A stretch of 64,000 nucleotides of DNA from Epiperipatus broadwayi (GCA_028023455.1 JAQFVV010006200.1:1249238-1313237); one strand, 5' to 3'; positions 12,627-25,900 are shown, counted from the first letter of the stretch. Notes: generated from the sequence alone by a model not told the origin. Numbers and translations: made by a program.

Positions 12627-15341
12627 TGTAACAGTCAGAATTGTCTATCTCGCTAACACACTGCAGAATTCAAACCCCAGACACAAAACTGAACATTCTA
12701 GGAGGGGTTGCCTTCTAGATATACTAAGTTCGAATCTAAAGCCCAAATTTCACAGTGACATCTATGTGACAATGCTTCTGATGCCACTGCTAGTATGACC
12801 TTTGACCGGTGCCTGGTGGTCAGGGAGAAACAAAAGACTATACTAAAAGAAGTTTGGGTGGCTAATTAACGTCTATGGATTTACAAAAGAAATGCAGAAA
12901 ATATATATATATATAGACCGAGACAGTGATAAGAATCAAATAAAATAATAGATCGAATTTAGTTTTAAATAATTTCACAAAATTTATTTATATATATATA
13001 TAACGTCACTGTCTGCTTAGATGAGACAGGGACGCGTATTAAATAATTGTGGGCATTATATTTCAATAAATGACAAAAAGGTTTTAAAGCAAAGTGATAT
13101 ATTCTAATCCTTGGGCTAATAGCATTATGATAATGTGCTTGATGAGATAGGAACATGTGCGAGGTGCTTTGAGTAATTATACAAGTCTAAGAAAATATTT
13201 GAAAATTAAGTGTTCTAAAATATTTATTGATTTCGAGAATAGCACGGACAAAAGCTTACTAAGCAACAAAGTGGGAATGTGATCAAAGCATTTATTTGAG
13301 AATAATAATAATAGAATTGCATTGGGAGGTCAGTATTGCTGATAATGAATTTATTAAAGTTGGAGGGTGTGACACGTTTAAGTCACGGATGCTTTGTAAA
13401 ATAAATATAAAATAAAACAATACTGAATATCCGGAATGATTACGAAGGGCATATCACTGCTAACCCGTAGGAGAGTATTTTTATGAACAGACGAAACTTA
13501 GCGGCTGGATGACGATTGCGTTTAATTCCCAGGTATGTCATTTGGTGACATACTCTGCCTGGAAACTGCAAAAAGGCGAAGAGAACGGCCTTAGCCATGT
13601 AAAGAATCCTTGGAAAAATAAAACAAAGCGGTCTCAACAACCAATTCATTTACTAGCAATATGAGATGAGTGTATACAAAACATACTGAATGGGTTTTAC
13701 TTGGATTAAGAGAAATGCCCAATCAAATTCCCAGAAATTCATTTAAAAGGGTCTGCACATTCTCAACGTCAATGATGAACTTTGTAATTAAAGTAGAACA
13801 TGGTAAGTAAAATAGGAAAATGCATGCTTGCGGGTTTGAAAATTAAGTATAGATTTATATACGCAATCATGCATTAGGGGACACATTTAATCATTGACCT
13901 CGCACATATTCTCATATTAGATTAAAATCAATAACATGTAGATTTTAAACTATGTGATTATATTATATATTAAAGAAAAGAATCGCCCTCGAACGAGTGA
14001 TTTGCAAGATAATAAAATTGGAAAATTATAAATTTAAAATATGCCTTAATAGCGGCGTCTTATTTTCAATAAAGGGAATAGTTCACTCGGTCAAAGACGA
14101 TTCTGACACATTATCATAATAAAATAAAAGAAAGCTTTATAAATAAAAAATATTAACCCAAGGATAGAGCAAAACGGTTGATTATATTTGAACACTTTAA
14201 AGAAGTACGTAATAAAGTTATGTGAAATAAAAGAAAAACAATTTAGAATAGCTATAGCATGTTAGTTAGGATTCACAAGAGCTCTTGGGTTAATTTAGGG
14301 TTACCTCTGGAGAAGCATTTTTAGGCAGATTGATGGTCGGCAGGTTTTTATATAATTTAACAGCAAAATCTGGAAATGTTCATATTTTTGGCGGCAGCAG
14401 CAGTTCCGGGGTTCCCTGTGTGATAACTTCCGATGGTCTATGGCAGCAGATGACCATTCCAGAAAGAAATAGCCTTCTCGTGCTCTACTCTGTCATGTCA
14501 ATATTTACAAATTACTAGAATAGAACTCAGAATGATTTCTCTTAGAAACATTAGAAAAAAACTGTAGAACAAAAGAAAACCCTTCTTTTTATAGTAGACG
14601 TTAACAATAGAACTGCCCTGGAGCATTACAAAAATATATGGGACTTATCAGCTGTAATTAAATCTATCCGAATGTCTAAAGGAATTCAACATTAATTAAT
14701 TTCTTTTGTTAATTTCCCTGTCGACATTCGGATTACAAACTAGATTTAAATAAAAATTACTTTTATTAATTAAAGAAAACCTTAAGTGGACATCTGCTGT
14801 TTTTAGATAAACTTATATAATATTAACTAATTAAACTATTGTCCCTCATTTATTTTAAAGAAATATTTGGGATAACTTTTATTAAATTAAACGAAAGTTA
14901 TTTTACTTTTAAATTGCAATATTTGAATCTATTTACTAAACGAATATTTACTAAATGAGTTTTATTTAAAATCAAAATACATTACGACGGTAATATATTT
15001 GTAAATAGATTCAAACAAAATAACTTTAACAATTTATAATTTTGATATGTTTTAAAATGCATATCATAGTGTGTGCGCAATTACGACTTATATAACCTAC
15101 TTTTTAATAAATCAAAATTATGTGAACATATACATAATCTATAATCTTTTATTTATTTGGGAATGACTTATATATATATAATACGAGCATTGTACTCGTG
15201 GTTTAAAATTAGGCGGGATTTTCAGTATATAAGCGTATTGCAGACACACTACGATAGATTGGGGTTCAAACTAAGGTATGAGGTAGGAAATAGGTGAGAA
15301 AAGGTGAAACAAAGATCTGCAAAGCAGACCTTACTGTTTCA
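12627..15341. mobile_element. 2.7-kb TG...CA insertion with CTAT target duplication
   Basis: This segment interrupts the RTE copy. It is flanked by CTAT at 12623-12626 and 15342-15345, begins TGTAACAGTCAG and ends with the near-inverse ACTGTTTCA. TG...CA ends with a 4-bp target duplication suggest an LTR retrotransposon product, either a long solo LTR or a non-coding element. A TIR DNA transposon cannot be excluded, since the termini match imperfectly for about 12 bp. No transposase, reverse transcriptase or gag was found. Composition is less AT-biased than the flanks in places (13000-14500). A clean TATATAAG box lies at 15226-15233, about 110 bp from the right end. I see no internal copy of the left end. 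Confidence 0.65.
15226..15233 (+). promoter_or_regulatory. TATA box near the right end of the 2.7-kb insertion
   Basis: TATATAAG followed by a G-containing stretch, in an otherwise gene-free segment. It would suit an LTR promoter; this is inference from the motif and position only. Confidence 0.3.
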
Positions 15342-17116
15342 CTATAGAAGATTAAAAACAGTCTTAAAAATATAAAACATCTTAGTATTGGTAAAAAACA
15401 TTTCTACAATAAGAAGAAAAATTAAATTATTATTAAAAAGAGAAATAACATCCTGAAATGTGTGGAAGAGTTCTATCAAGAATTATATAGCAATAAAAAA
15501 ACAAGAAAAAGTATCCCATACAACTATTATATAAATATATCATTAAAAACCAATCAACACTTGGGAAATGCCAATATCAATAACGATCAACAATTTCAAA
15601 CTGTTGTCAAGGCAACCTATATATATATATTCTGATAATGTTCTGAATTCACCTGGATTTTAAATAAATAAGTGAAACATACAATTTAAGCTATGAAGAA
15701 AAGAAAAGCTCCAGGTAATGATGGAATTATAATCGATATCATAAAAGAAGCAGGTAAAAAATAGAAAAATTGTTGGTAAAGTTATATATCAAATATCTAA
15801 ACAATAAAGATGTTCCAGATAATTAAAATAATATAGTATTAATATTAATACTTAGAAAGGGTAATAAAGAAAATATTAGAAATTATAGATTCATCAGCCT
15901 TTTATCAGTTCTACACAATTTTTTTACAAAGATAATTACAAGTCATCTATAGTAAACTTTAACCAACCAAAAGAATGAACTGGATTTTAAAGTATTTTAG
16001 GATAGCAGATCATATAATTATTGAAAGAAGCTATAGAAAAGTTCAATAAATGTGAACTGCCATTCTGCTTTGGATTTGTAGTTTATGAAAAAGCATTTGA
16101 TTCTATAAGCATTTCTACAGTGATTAGAACATTCGATCATCAAGATATAGATCCAGAATATTGTCATATTCTAAAGAATAGTAATCAAAATACATCAGCA
16201 ATAACTAAATTACATACCAATACTAGTAAGATTAACATTGAGATGGGTAAATAACAAGCTATCTCCATATCTCCAAAACTTTTACAGCAGTTTTTCGAAA
16301 AGGTTTTGTGGATTAAAATGAAAAACTATGGGACTAAAATTAAAAGAGGATTTTTTTAAGTCATTTGGATTTTGCAGATGATGTAGATGTTTTGCAAATA
16401 ATACTTCAAAGCTTCTAGAAATGTTTCAAGAGTTATCAGATAAAAAAAGAAAGTAAAACTAAAGGTAACTGCTCAAAAGACTAAAGTAATTAATAATAAA
16501 TGGATTTCCTAAAAAAAGATCAATAATGATGAGTTAGAAGAAGTTAACAATTACAAATATCTTGGTCAGATTAATACAGATAAAGAAATAATGGATAACA
16601 TTAATCAAAGAATTAACCTTGGATGGTGTGCTTTTGGTAGAAATAATTTGACATTAAAATGAAATAGCCTATGTGTTTGAAAAGAAAGGTTTTTAATAAA
16701 TGTGTTTTACCAGTTTTTACTTATGTTTCTGAGACTTGAACACTTAACAGAAAAGCAATACAGAGTCTTCAGACAACTTAATGAAGTATGGAGAGAAGGA
16801 ATCAAAAAAACATGCATGGGTGAGAAAACAGATGTTACTGACAACATAGCAAGAATTAAGAATCTGAAGTGGAATTGGGCTGGACATGTTATTAAAAGAG
16901 ATAATAATAGAAGGACAATTGAAATCTTAAACTAGATTCCAAAATATTGTAAAAGACCTAGAAAGAGATCACATGTGAGATAGATTAATAAAATAAAAAA
17001 ATTTTGGGGGTGATATAGAGAAGACAGAGTAGAGATTGGAGAAACTGAATTAAACTTGGAGAGACCTTCATCCTACAGTGGACAGATAATGGAAAAAAAT
17101 AATGATGATAACATTG
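15342..17116 (+). pseudogene. RTE-type retrotransposon, reverse-transcriptase half (interrupted copy)
   Basis: Continues the RTE sequence broken at 12622. In order it holds the linker (15342-15500), the APGNDGI motif (about 15710), a degenerate NYRFISLLSVLH block (about 15880), YEKAFDS (about 16090), an FADD-like box with a frameshift (about 16370), and the C-terminal region with NKCVLPVFTYVSET (about 16700) and WAGHVIKRDNNR (about 16880). It ends with AATGATGATAAC, matching the ATG/GAT-rich 3' tail typical of RTE elements. Many stops and frameshifts make it dead. A small insertion lies inside at 15535-15632. Confidence 0.85.
15535..15632 (+). mobile_element. Mini-insertion of about 90 bp inside the RTE copy
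   Basis: The RTE sequence is interrupted between ACTATTATATA and TCTGATAATG. The inserted text includes CAACAATTTCAAACTGTT and ends in a TA run. A close relative occurs alone at 40928-41012. Insertion into a TA-rich site suggests a tiny non-autonomous element; it has no obvious terminal inverted repeats. Confidence 0.55.
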
Positions 17117-19371
17117 ATTTTAATGCATCCAATAGTAATAAATGCTTAACAGTAATTTTGTAACTACTGAGAGAAGTCATATGGTTTTAAATTTTATTTG
17201 CATTGTGATTTACTGGGCCGTTAGTAATTTACTAAATTGCCTTATTTTAAAAATATTTTATCCAAGAATTTCAAATCTGCTTTTTGATTCTGAAAATTTT
17301 TTTAATTTTATTATTTTTCCTCACTTTTCTTAGCATATTACTGACAAATTTCATTTATGGAAACTTATTTTTTTATGTAGAATCCTTTTTGTTTTGAACA
17401 AAAACCTAATTTGACCTATTTTTAATTATTACTCTTATACTTGAGACAGAGTAGAGCTAATCTACTGTTCAGATAAAATACTTCATTTCAAATTGGAGTC
17501 TAATAGAATTCTTTAGCTGAATAAGCCAGAAAGTGAAAGTTGGAGTACAAAATAAAGATTATGATGAAAAGTATTATTTTCAATAGATCAAGATAAAATA
17601 AATTTCATTTTGGAATAAATTGTAAGATAATAGTGTACTAGATATTTTTCTGTAACAAATATAATTAAAAGTCCTATAAAGTGAAGCTTACAATGAACCC
17701 AATTAATTCCAGAAGCTTACTTGTAGATTCATTCATTCAAGCAGACATTAAAACATATATTTTAGACCATAATATTTAGCAAAGTTACAATATAACATAA
17801 GAATTTAAATAGCAAAATTATAATTCAAAATCAAATATGTAAATATATACTGTATACCATATATGTAAATTTTAATTTCAAAAAAAAATCTGTCATTGAA
17901 CTTTCAAAATCATAAATAATCTTACAAACATGAAAAACTATGAACAGGTGAATAATCTCCAATCACAGTTCTGGAATTACTATTCTACACAAAAAATATG
18001 TCTAATTTAACATTAGCTTTCTTATTCTAACTTTTATACACTAAAGACATAAATATAAAAAATATAAACATTCTTTCTTTATTGAAAACTATAACTGAGC
18101 ATTTAAAAGCACAAAAAATTCTATATAAAAAGCATAAACAAACTTACTATAATAAAATTACAAAAATTATGCAAACATTAAAACCTTTAAAAAAAATTTA
18201 AATTAAGTTTTTCTGGATCATACATAATATATATAAGTAGCATTATAATTTGTTGACTAAGATGAATGTAAGCAGATATGTAAACTAAATTGTCAGCTAA
18301 GCCTCATCTTGGGTATGAATACACTGTGTAGCAATGTTACTCATTCTGAAAATCTTAATTTAATGAAATTCGTTTATTCTAAAAGTATCAGCTATAGTAG
18401 ATTTCTTATATATAAATATCCAAAGCAATTAAATTTTTTTAAATTTCATAAGTGTGTTAGGAAAACAAAATTATTTATAGAATAACCATTGTAAAAGACA
18501 TGCACATATAACTTAAAAAATACTATTAATCAAAATCAAGCTGATGTTAAATATTAATTATATTTTGCATAATATTAAGCTAAAGAAATACAGAATCAAT
18601 GAATGGAAAACTGAAAGAGAATCATTAGTAAGCTTTTTTGAGGAAGATGGAAAGCTACAAGCTGATTATAAACAAATAGTTTATAGTTTGACAAAAGTCT
18701 TTTTTTTTTTAAAAAAAAAAGTAAGACATATAAGAATAAAAATAGACTACTTCTAGTTTAATTAATTTAAGTAAGTAATGGACTTATTAAAATTTATAAA
18801 GATTGTTAGATTCAATGATAACAATTTAAATAGAATTTATTTTCTTAAACTGCATAATATAGGTATACTTTTTATTTATAAATAATTTGAGCTTATTTTA
18901 AAGTTTGTGGGAGGCATGCATAAATATTAACTCTTTCAATATTGGAAATCCATGAGGTCATAAAATCTAACATAACTGAAATGATATTTAGGATCACATT
19001 TTCATTACTCTTTGCTTTGAAAAATCAAAGAAAATAATTATAGAACTAGGTGGGGAAAAAACTTCCAGAGCATCATGGAAACTCATTAAATACAAATATT
19101 TCTCAATGAGCAATGTCATTAAAAACACATGAAATAATTTTAAAATGTAGTAGCTATCTTCTGCAATGTGATAATAATGACAAAAGTTTTAAAATTTTAA
19201 TACTAATATAGTGTACTTTAAATGATATGTTTTAAGTAGCAACAATAATAATAAGTATTGTACTATACCACACATATATATAGTTAATAATAAATCACAT
19301 GATTTCAGCATGCATTGTAGGGTTATATCATAGCTAAAATTTTATCTAGATTATTACATAGAAAAATTTTC
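17117..19371. other. Non-coding AT-rich sequence
   Basis: No domain or repeat family recognised. The short ORF at 18544-18756 shows no similarity I can name. Confidence 0.5.
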
Positions 19372-19551
19372 ATTACATTTATATATATTGATTTTTCTAG
19401 TACCAGGATCATATTCAGATGTGATAATCTCTACCAGTGCAAAATTAGAGAAGCCATTGAAATACTTAAAAGGCCAGATTGTATCAATAAGCGAGATGAT
19501 ACTTGCAAACTTCCTCCTATTTGGAAAGATTTTTTTAAAAAACATTCTTAA
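19372..19551 (+). pseudogene. Penelope-like element, C-terminal end of GIY-YIG endonuclease
   Basis: A frame from about 19372 to a stop at 19549-19551 reads FSSTRIIF, then CKIREAIEIL, then INKRDD and LPPIWKDFF. The (K/R)REAIEI block followed by N-R-D and L-P-P-I-W is the usual C-terminus of the GIY-YIG endonuclease that follows the reverse transcriptase in PLEs. The N-terminal GIY-YIG part is missing, so the copy is 5'-truncated. It differs from the PLE at 56983-60590, whose C-terminus is of another type. A hairpin typical of PLE ends lies downstream at 19645-19678. Confidence 0.7.
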
Positions 19552-19644
19552 ATTTAACATTTTTGCTATTGGTGGAACTTTAACGTTTATTCAAATCAGT
19601 GATTGTAGCGCCTCTACAACCATCTTTCTACCTTTTATCACCCA

Positions 19645-19678
19645 GTGGATGACTTGTGTGACCAAGTCGAAACGTCGG
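19645..19678 (+). ncRNA. Conserved hairpin at a PLE 3' end, weakly hammerhead-like
   Basis: Contains TGGATGA, then a perfect six-base stem GACTTG/CAAGTC with loop TGTGAC, then GAAACGTC. Position after the PLE stop codon and the GAAAC-GTC ending recall PLE terminal hammerheads. However, the core is TGGATGA rather than CTGANGA, and the stem uses core bases, so activity is doubtful. Confidence 0.35.
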
Positions 19679-20123
19679 AATATCAATATTTAAAATTTTT
19701 TAACATGAATGAACCCGCAAAATATATCTTTTATATATATATATAACATCAAATACCAAAAAACTGAACTCTCTCAATAATAAATCAAGTACCGTATATT
19801 AATTTTCACTTAAATCACTAGTCAAAATTAAATTAAAAATCCATTACCAAAGTAATATGGATACTATAACTATTGCATGTAATTTCTTCATATAAGGCAA
19901 TGAATTCCTGATTCACCAGAAGATACATTTATGACTGAAAAGAACAAAAAAAAATCATCTTAAGACATGTTCATATAACGTGGGGTAAAATTTGTGGAAA
20001 CTTTTTATACAGAGATTCTTAAATAAATACATGCAAAACAAGTACCATCTCTGAGCGCACAAGTTCATTTAAAAGCATAATTTGTTTTAAAAAATGACAG
20101 TGCAAAGAATTTCATCAAATCTT

Positions 20124-20225
20124 GCATTGGTGGTCAAGAGGTCAGCACGACTGCCTTGCACTTGCAGGCAGTTGCCTGGGTTGCGGGTTCGCGTCCCGGC
20201 CGATGCTATGACACTTAAAAAAAAA
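20124..20225 (+). mobile_element. tRNA-derived SINE (second family) with poly-A tail
   Basis: Nearly full tRNA cloverleaf: acceptor strands GCATTGG and CCGATGC pair over seven bases. A-box TGGTCAAGAGG and B-box GGGTTCGCGTCCC are clear, followed by TATGACAC and a poly-A run. AAATCTT on both sides (20117-20123 and 20226-20232) may be the target duplication. The long arm before the T stem makes it class II (Ser/Leu-like) in shape. Other copies lie at 22386, 26072 and 29630. It is a SINE rather than a working tRNA gene because the anticodon arm varies between copies. Confidence 0.8.
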
Positions 20226-20329
20226 AAATCTTTTTCAATGTCTACAGCTTGTGTTTAAATGAAAACAAAATTTATAATATATTATTAGGTTGATGCTTTT
20301 TTTTTTCAATTTTGGGAGCACCATCATCA

Positions 20330-21120
20330 AAATTCTGTCCCATGGACAGGTCCAGAAAGTAGTCACATTACTGATTCATCCATTATAATCCATTCTCTTC
20401 ATTGCCCATTTCAATTCTATGTAACTCTTCCCATCTCATATCACCCAACAATGCCTGTCCTTTTTTATTTCCACTCACCATTCCTTCCAAAACATCTTTC
20501 ATTAAACTATACTTCCTCCTTAATATATGTACAATCCAGTTTCTTTTTCTATTTTTAATTTCCTCAATCAATCTTTTTTCTTCATTTACTCTTTTGAAAA
20601 CTTTTTCATTTCTCATTTTATTCATCCAATCATTCTTCTCCATGATGACATCCGAAAGGCTTCCAATCTGTTTCTAATTTTATTACTCAATTGTCAACAG
20701 TTCACAACCACACAATAGTACATTCTACATATAGCATTTAATTAAACTATTCCTTAATTCTCTCTTCAATCCACAAAATATTTTCTTTCTCTTAGTAATT
20801 TTTTTCTTTACTGATGCTATTTTTCTTTTAACTTCATCTTCACTTCTTCCATTCTCACTCAATCAACTACTCAAATATCTAAATCCTTTTACCTGTTGAA
20901 CTATATTATCATGTATTTCAATTTTCAGTATTCCTCCCTAACCATAAACTTAGTTTTCTCAACTTAACCTTCATTCCTTATTCCATACCTTCTTCCTCCA
21001 ATTTATTCAACATATTCCAAAGATACTTTTCATCCTCAGCTATAAGAGCCATATCATCTGCAAATCTTATACATTTTATTATTCCATCTTCACCACTTAC
21101 TCCTCCACAGTCTAATAATT
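20330..21120 (-). pseudogene. LINE reverse-transcriptase C-terminal half (family 2)
   Basis: Minus-strand remnant of a non-LTR retrotransposon distinct from RTE. In order it holds IRFADDMALIAEDEK (the catalytic Asp-Asp box, about 21050), a YLSS-like block followed by SENGRSEDEVKRKIA (about 20880-20830), a partly lost LY-GCE block (about 20710), then MRNEKVFKRVNEEKR and RKRNWIVHILRR (20643-20383). Stops and frameshifts occur between blocks. The 3' end reads GGGCAATGAAGAGAATGG and resembles the end of the copy at 36067-36950. 5'-truncated, as is usual for LINEs. Confidence 0.8.
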
Positions 21121-22385
21121 ATTTCATATATCAGCAGCAGCATTTCTTCCCAAGTCAGTGGAAGATTATTATATTTGCCAATGGTCTGGAGGAAGCTGTA
21201 GATAGATGTTCATTTTATGAGATTCAGCCAGAGCATTTAACTTGTTATGAAGATTATTGCTAGCCGAAGAAGACAATGGAAAAAACACCTTGCTTTATAA
21301 TTCTCTTGATTTATTATTATTACTGGGGAGCATAAAAAATTAAAAGCACTCACTAGATACTCTTCACTGATGGACAATGATCAGAAAATAGTCAGAAACA
21401 CATCAAGTATCTTATATAAATATTGAATGGATACTATTATTCAATATTCATTGAGTACATATAATAGGATTATTTCTAATCAATTACAGAACAGGCACAC
21501 AAAAAAAAAAACAAATTGAAATTTTAACCAATCTCATTCTCAATAGAAATAATGTAGCCAATAAAATAAGCAAAGCAATTTTCATATTAAAGGAACTTAA
21601 AATCCACTTTCATATGGTGATCACTAAATAAATACATATTCGTGAATCTCCAGGACAATCATTAACAAACGTCATAGGTAGTCAAACACATATACTTAGG
21701 GCCTGAAATAGCAATTAAAAATGATCACGCATACAAAAAAAATCACTGAGTTGGTTTCAATACTTGTGACTTCTACAGGCAGTTAAATCCACTTGCAGCA
21801 AATCTTATAATTTGAAAATCAACAAATTTGTATCGTTAGATTTAGCATTTTTGTTTTTGTGTTTTTTATATAGCAATATATTCTTTTAATTGTAGCTGCA
21901 AAAATTGATGTTTTCAGATAAAACGTCTTCACCAAAAATACTTAATATTTATAACTGGATATTTACATTTTAAAATAAATATTAAAATAATAATTGTTTT
22001 AAAGTAATTTAAAATTTAAATGAAAGTCAATTATCTAAAGTATTAAATCACATGTGTTTTAGAAAACTGTAAATGATAATTACCACAGCATTGCTTAATT
22101 ACTCAGGATTACAAAAATGATTAATGACACCTTAAAATGCAAGATATGAGCAAAGGATTAGTTGCTATTTGTATAAATAACTGAACATTTATATATTTTA
22201 AACAAAAAAAAAAATTACAATTCATCTGAAATTAAGTAAATGCAAATCAGAAAGAAAATCATTTGTTCATATTATTAAAAATACCTTATCATTATACACA
22301 ATACTTACAGAGACATATAAATTATTATTTTATAATTAAAATATTTTTATAACTAACAAGAATTTTACAAAAAAAAACAAAAAAA
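21121..22385. other. Non-coding AT-rich sequence
   Basis: Nothing recognised. Confidence 0.5.
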
Positions 22386-22465
22386 ACAGTCGCCTTGCAA
22401 GCAAGCAGTTGATTGCAGACGGTTGTTGCGGGTTCGCCTCCCGGCTGATGCTATGACATAAAAGA
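22386..22465 (+). mobile_element. tRNA-derived SINE (second family), 5'-truncated
   Basis: Starts within the anticodon arm (CGCCTTGCAAGC), keeps the B-box GGGTTCGCCTCCC and GGCTGATGCTATGACA, and ends in an A-rich tail. Confidence 0.7.
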
Positions 22466-22849
22466 AAAAAAAATATTAAGAGATTGCTGTCATGTCAAAT
22501 TATGAATTGTAAACTGAAAAAAATCTTAACAAACTACAAAATGTTACATAGTGCATTGGATGAAGTAATTCACAAATAATTGTTTTTCGAACAATTCTGA
22601 CTAATATGATGTGAATTTAAATGGCTTTTTTTTTTAGTAGATAAAGTTAAAAGCATATATGCTCAAAGATCCTATTATAGCTAAGTTAAATATTTTCTTT
22701 CTTTGAAACTATTATATATCACAATAAACTCATCAACTTTCTATGCTCAATTTTAAAATCATTCTTTCACCTCTGAGTCACTTCTTTTTCTTATATCCCA
22801 TTTTAATGATCAATAAAGCAGGCCATATATAACACAACATTGCTTTTAT

Positions 22850-22985
22850 AAGCTTGTATTTACAAAAAATGTAATACAGAGAGCATACCAATAGCTCAAA
22901 CAAGCTGTTAATTGATAAGTGCGATAAGAGAACATATTTAAAATCTCTATCCGAAATAATCTCATCCCCAGACCAATTGGTTTGG
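22850..22985 (-). repeat. Diverged relative of the 2.8-kb foldback arm
   Basis: Read on the minus strand, GGTCTGGGGATGAGA followed later by CAGCTTGTTTGAGCTATTGGT parallels the right arm of the 2767-3006 element (GGTCTGGAGGTGGGAGAC ... CTTGTTAGAAGCTACTGGT). Only one arm is seen. Confidence 0.45.
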
Positions 22986-22999
22986 AGCTTATGGCTCAC

Positions 23000-25900
23000 T
23001 TCAGTGTTAATTCCAATATGTTATATCAACATTCCCTCTTCTTACCACCATAAAGAAACCACTTCCATCCTCCAAAATGGAAAAATCTCTCCTTTTATTT
23101 CCTTTATCTTTATGTTTCTCTCATTCTTCATAAAATTTATTCTGATTCTTTATCAGTATTCTGCACTCCAAAATTTCCTATTACTCATAAATAATATCCA
23201 AATATAAATTTTAATTTCATTTTTGTCTTCCTTCATTAGTTTCTACAGTTTCTGTCCTTCTATCAACAGCAATAACATCAAACTATTGTTTTACATATAT
23301 ATAACTCAACTTTTTCTCTCTTACTAATTCATCTATTCATTTTCTCCATTAAACATAATTATGGATGTTAATATATTCTATATGTATATCTCTCATTTCT
23401 TATTTAACTACACAGAATTTCTTTATTTATTAATTTTGCATTTTTACATTTCTAAAAAATAATGACATTAATTGACAATAAAGCTTTACATAGATAGTGA
23501 ATAAGTCAATAGACGGTGAATCATTGTGAAGATTATAATTTTCATAATCAAATAGGTTAAGCCATTAAAACTACAGAAAAAGAAACACTGGACAAAAAAT
23601 ATTCCATTTGTTTAGTACAAGTCTTTAGTAATGTTCCCCTGACACTTTGAAAAAAAAAAAAAACAATTATTTTTAATATTCCTAGTCACAGTAATTAATA
23701 AGTAAAGAAACAAATATATTTCCTGAAATATAAGACGCACTGAAATATTAGATAAATCACATTTCAGCAATATCATAATAAATATATATGTGTGTAATAA
23801 TGCTCAAGGCTAAACGATTTTAATAATATATACATATATTAATATTATAAATTTAAATATAATATTTAAAAACAAACAAAATATAGGACTGGACAAAATA
23901 AATAAAACATCTATTTTATTAACATATTTTTGACATCAAGGAATATACAGAAAAATACAGACTGATATAATGTTTTGTTTTTACAATTAAAAAAATGGTA
24001 AAATATAATGATAGAAAGTTGATGTCTATTTCACAACCTTTGAAAGAAGATATTGTGTCGATCCAAATATTTCAAATTGTTGATGGCCAATTATCTGAAA
24101 ACTGGTACTTAAACCTGATTGCTTGATTGTAATGTTTTAAAATCGACCATCTCAATGTTGATCAGTACATGCAAAAAGAATGAAAACAAAACCTGTTAAA
24201 TTCAATTATAGTAGGTGAGAGGCCTAATCAACATGTTATTGGTTTATAATTAAAATTAAAGTGATATAAATCACTTGAAAAATCAAGACATAACCCAGCA
24301 CTCCATTACCTACTAAAATATTGATTAATTAAATGAATTAAATTAATTCTAATTAATTAAGGTAAGTTTCAAATAAAAAAAGAAATCACATGATCCAGCA
24401 TATAGAATACTCAAGGAGCAAACTCTAGTTATAATTACTTATAGTTTTGCCACCTACTATACGCTTATCTAAACAATAGATGCAACATAATAGTTCTTCT
24501 TAAATCTCTATCTAGTGCTTATAATAATTGTCAAAAGTGGAATATTTATAAATAAACTATTTCTGTAAAGCAAATTTCCATTTTAATGCTACTGTTTCTT
24601 ATAAAAATATAAGTCATAAGTGGTTAATAGCTGAAAATATGTTTGTAAAGAAGAAGAATATGTTTATTTTTTCCAAATACTGAATAAGTTTATATCTGGT
24701 TCAAAAAACTGTATCAGGCAAAGTAATCTTCAAAATAAAAATCATGGCCATATGACTTTCTTTCCCTGAGAAGCTATATAATTTATATTATCTTTGTCAA
24801 ATCATTATTCTATATATATATAAAGCTGCATAGTATTTGAATACTTGGGACCAGATTTATCCCAAGGTGCAAATATTTCCAGATGACATTGGGTGCAGGA
24901 TGAATCATAAAAATGATATAAAACATTTCTAATGGCATTATTAATCATGTGATTTACATATTCTGCAGCTTCCGTGAACATATTTTAAACAATTAGTAAA
25001 AAAATTAATTATCCCCACCATCATCTCTCAGTGGAAATTCATATTTTTCTGAACACAATTCACATGTGCAAGTGGTTCTTGATATTAAAAACAGCTCTAT
25101 AACAAATTAATAATGGTAGATGTCCTCATTACTTTGTCCAATCCTGTCAATATACAAGTGGTTTTCTTCAATGTAATTATCTAAATCATTACATATTACA
25201 TTAATTTTAATTTGTGTAAAAAATTATAATAATTATTATTTTCAGATATTGAGTCAAAATTAATACTTTGTGGATCTTGTCAACATAGAAAACTCCATAT
25301 TCCCAACTTTTAAATTATTTCTAAGCTGGATTATAATTTATAAAATGATAAGAACATAATATTTAAAATAATAACAAAATATAAAATAAGCATTTAAGGT
25401 TCTATTGTTTACAGATATAAAAGGTAGTTCTTACAACATAGTTCTTTACTGTGAGTAAAAATTCTAAAAATCATTTAATTTAAGAACTACTTTCTTTACG
25501 TATAAAGTGAGCTTAAAATTAGAATTAGAATTAATTAAAATAAATTAGCTGAAGTTAGTATTTTGATAACCAAAGCATTAAATTTTGATAACTACCTTAC
25601 TTACCCTCAGTAGTGAACTCGCTCAATAACTACCTTGATAATTAACCAATCTTACCTGAAACAAACAAAAATATATTAAATATACTTTTATTGCAGCAAT
25701 AAAAAAATAAACTAATTCATAGTAAAATTAAAAACAACATTAATAAAACATTTACATTTTTATAACAATAATAATCATGTGTTGGTCATAGAACCCAGTT
25801 GCCTAGACGCAAGGCTTTTTTTTTGCAGAGAACTTAATAATGATATGTATATGTGAGAGTTAATATATGGCTTTGAGCGATCATCAGTTTTAGATATTCG

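Noticed and set aside
13440-13649. 69-codon ORF on the minus strand in the 2.7-kb insertion
   Set aside because: No domain, no frame support from relatives, and of a length expected by chance.
20124-20210. Functional tRNA gene
   Set aside because: Cloverleaf-like, but it has a poly-A tail, a possible target duplication and variable anticodon arms among copies, so it is a SINE.
20402-20718. 91- and 63-codon ORFs on the plus strand
   Set aside because: Shadow of the minus-strand LINE fragment.
25770-25835. tRNA-like GCCTTGCGTCTAGGCAACTG on the minus strand
   Set aside because: Might be a decayed SINE, but only part of one arm and a poor B-box remain.
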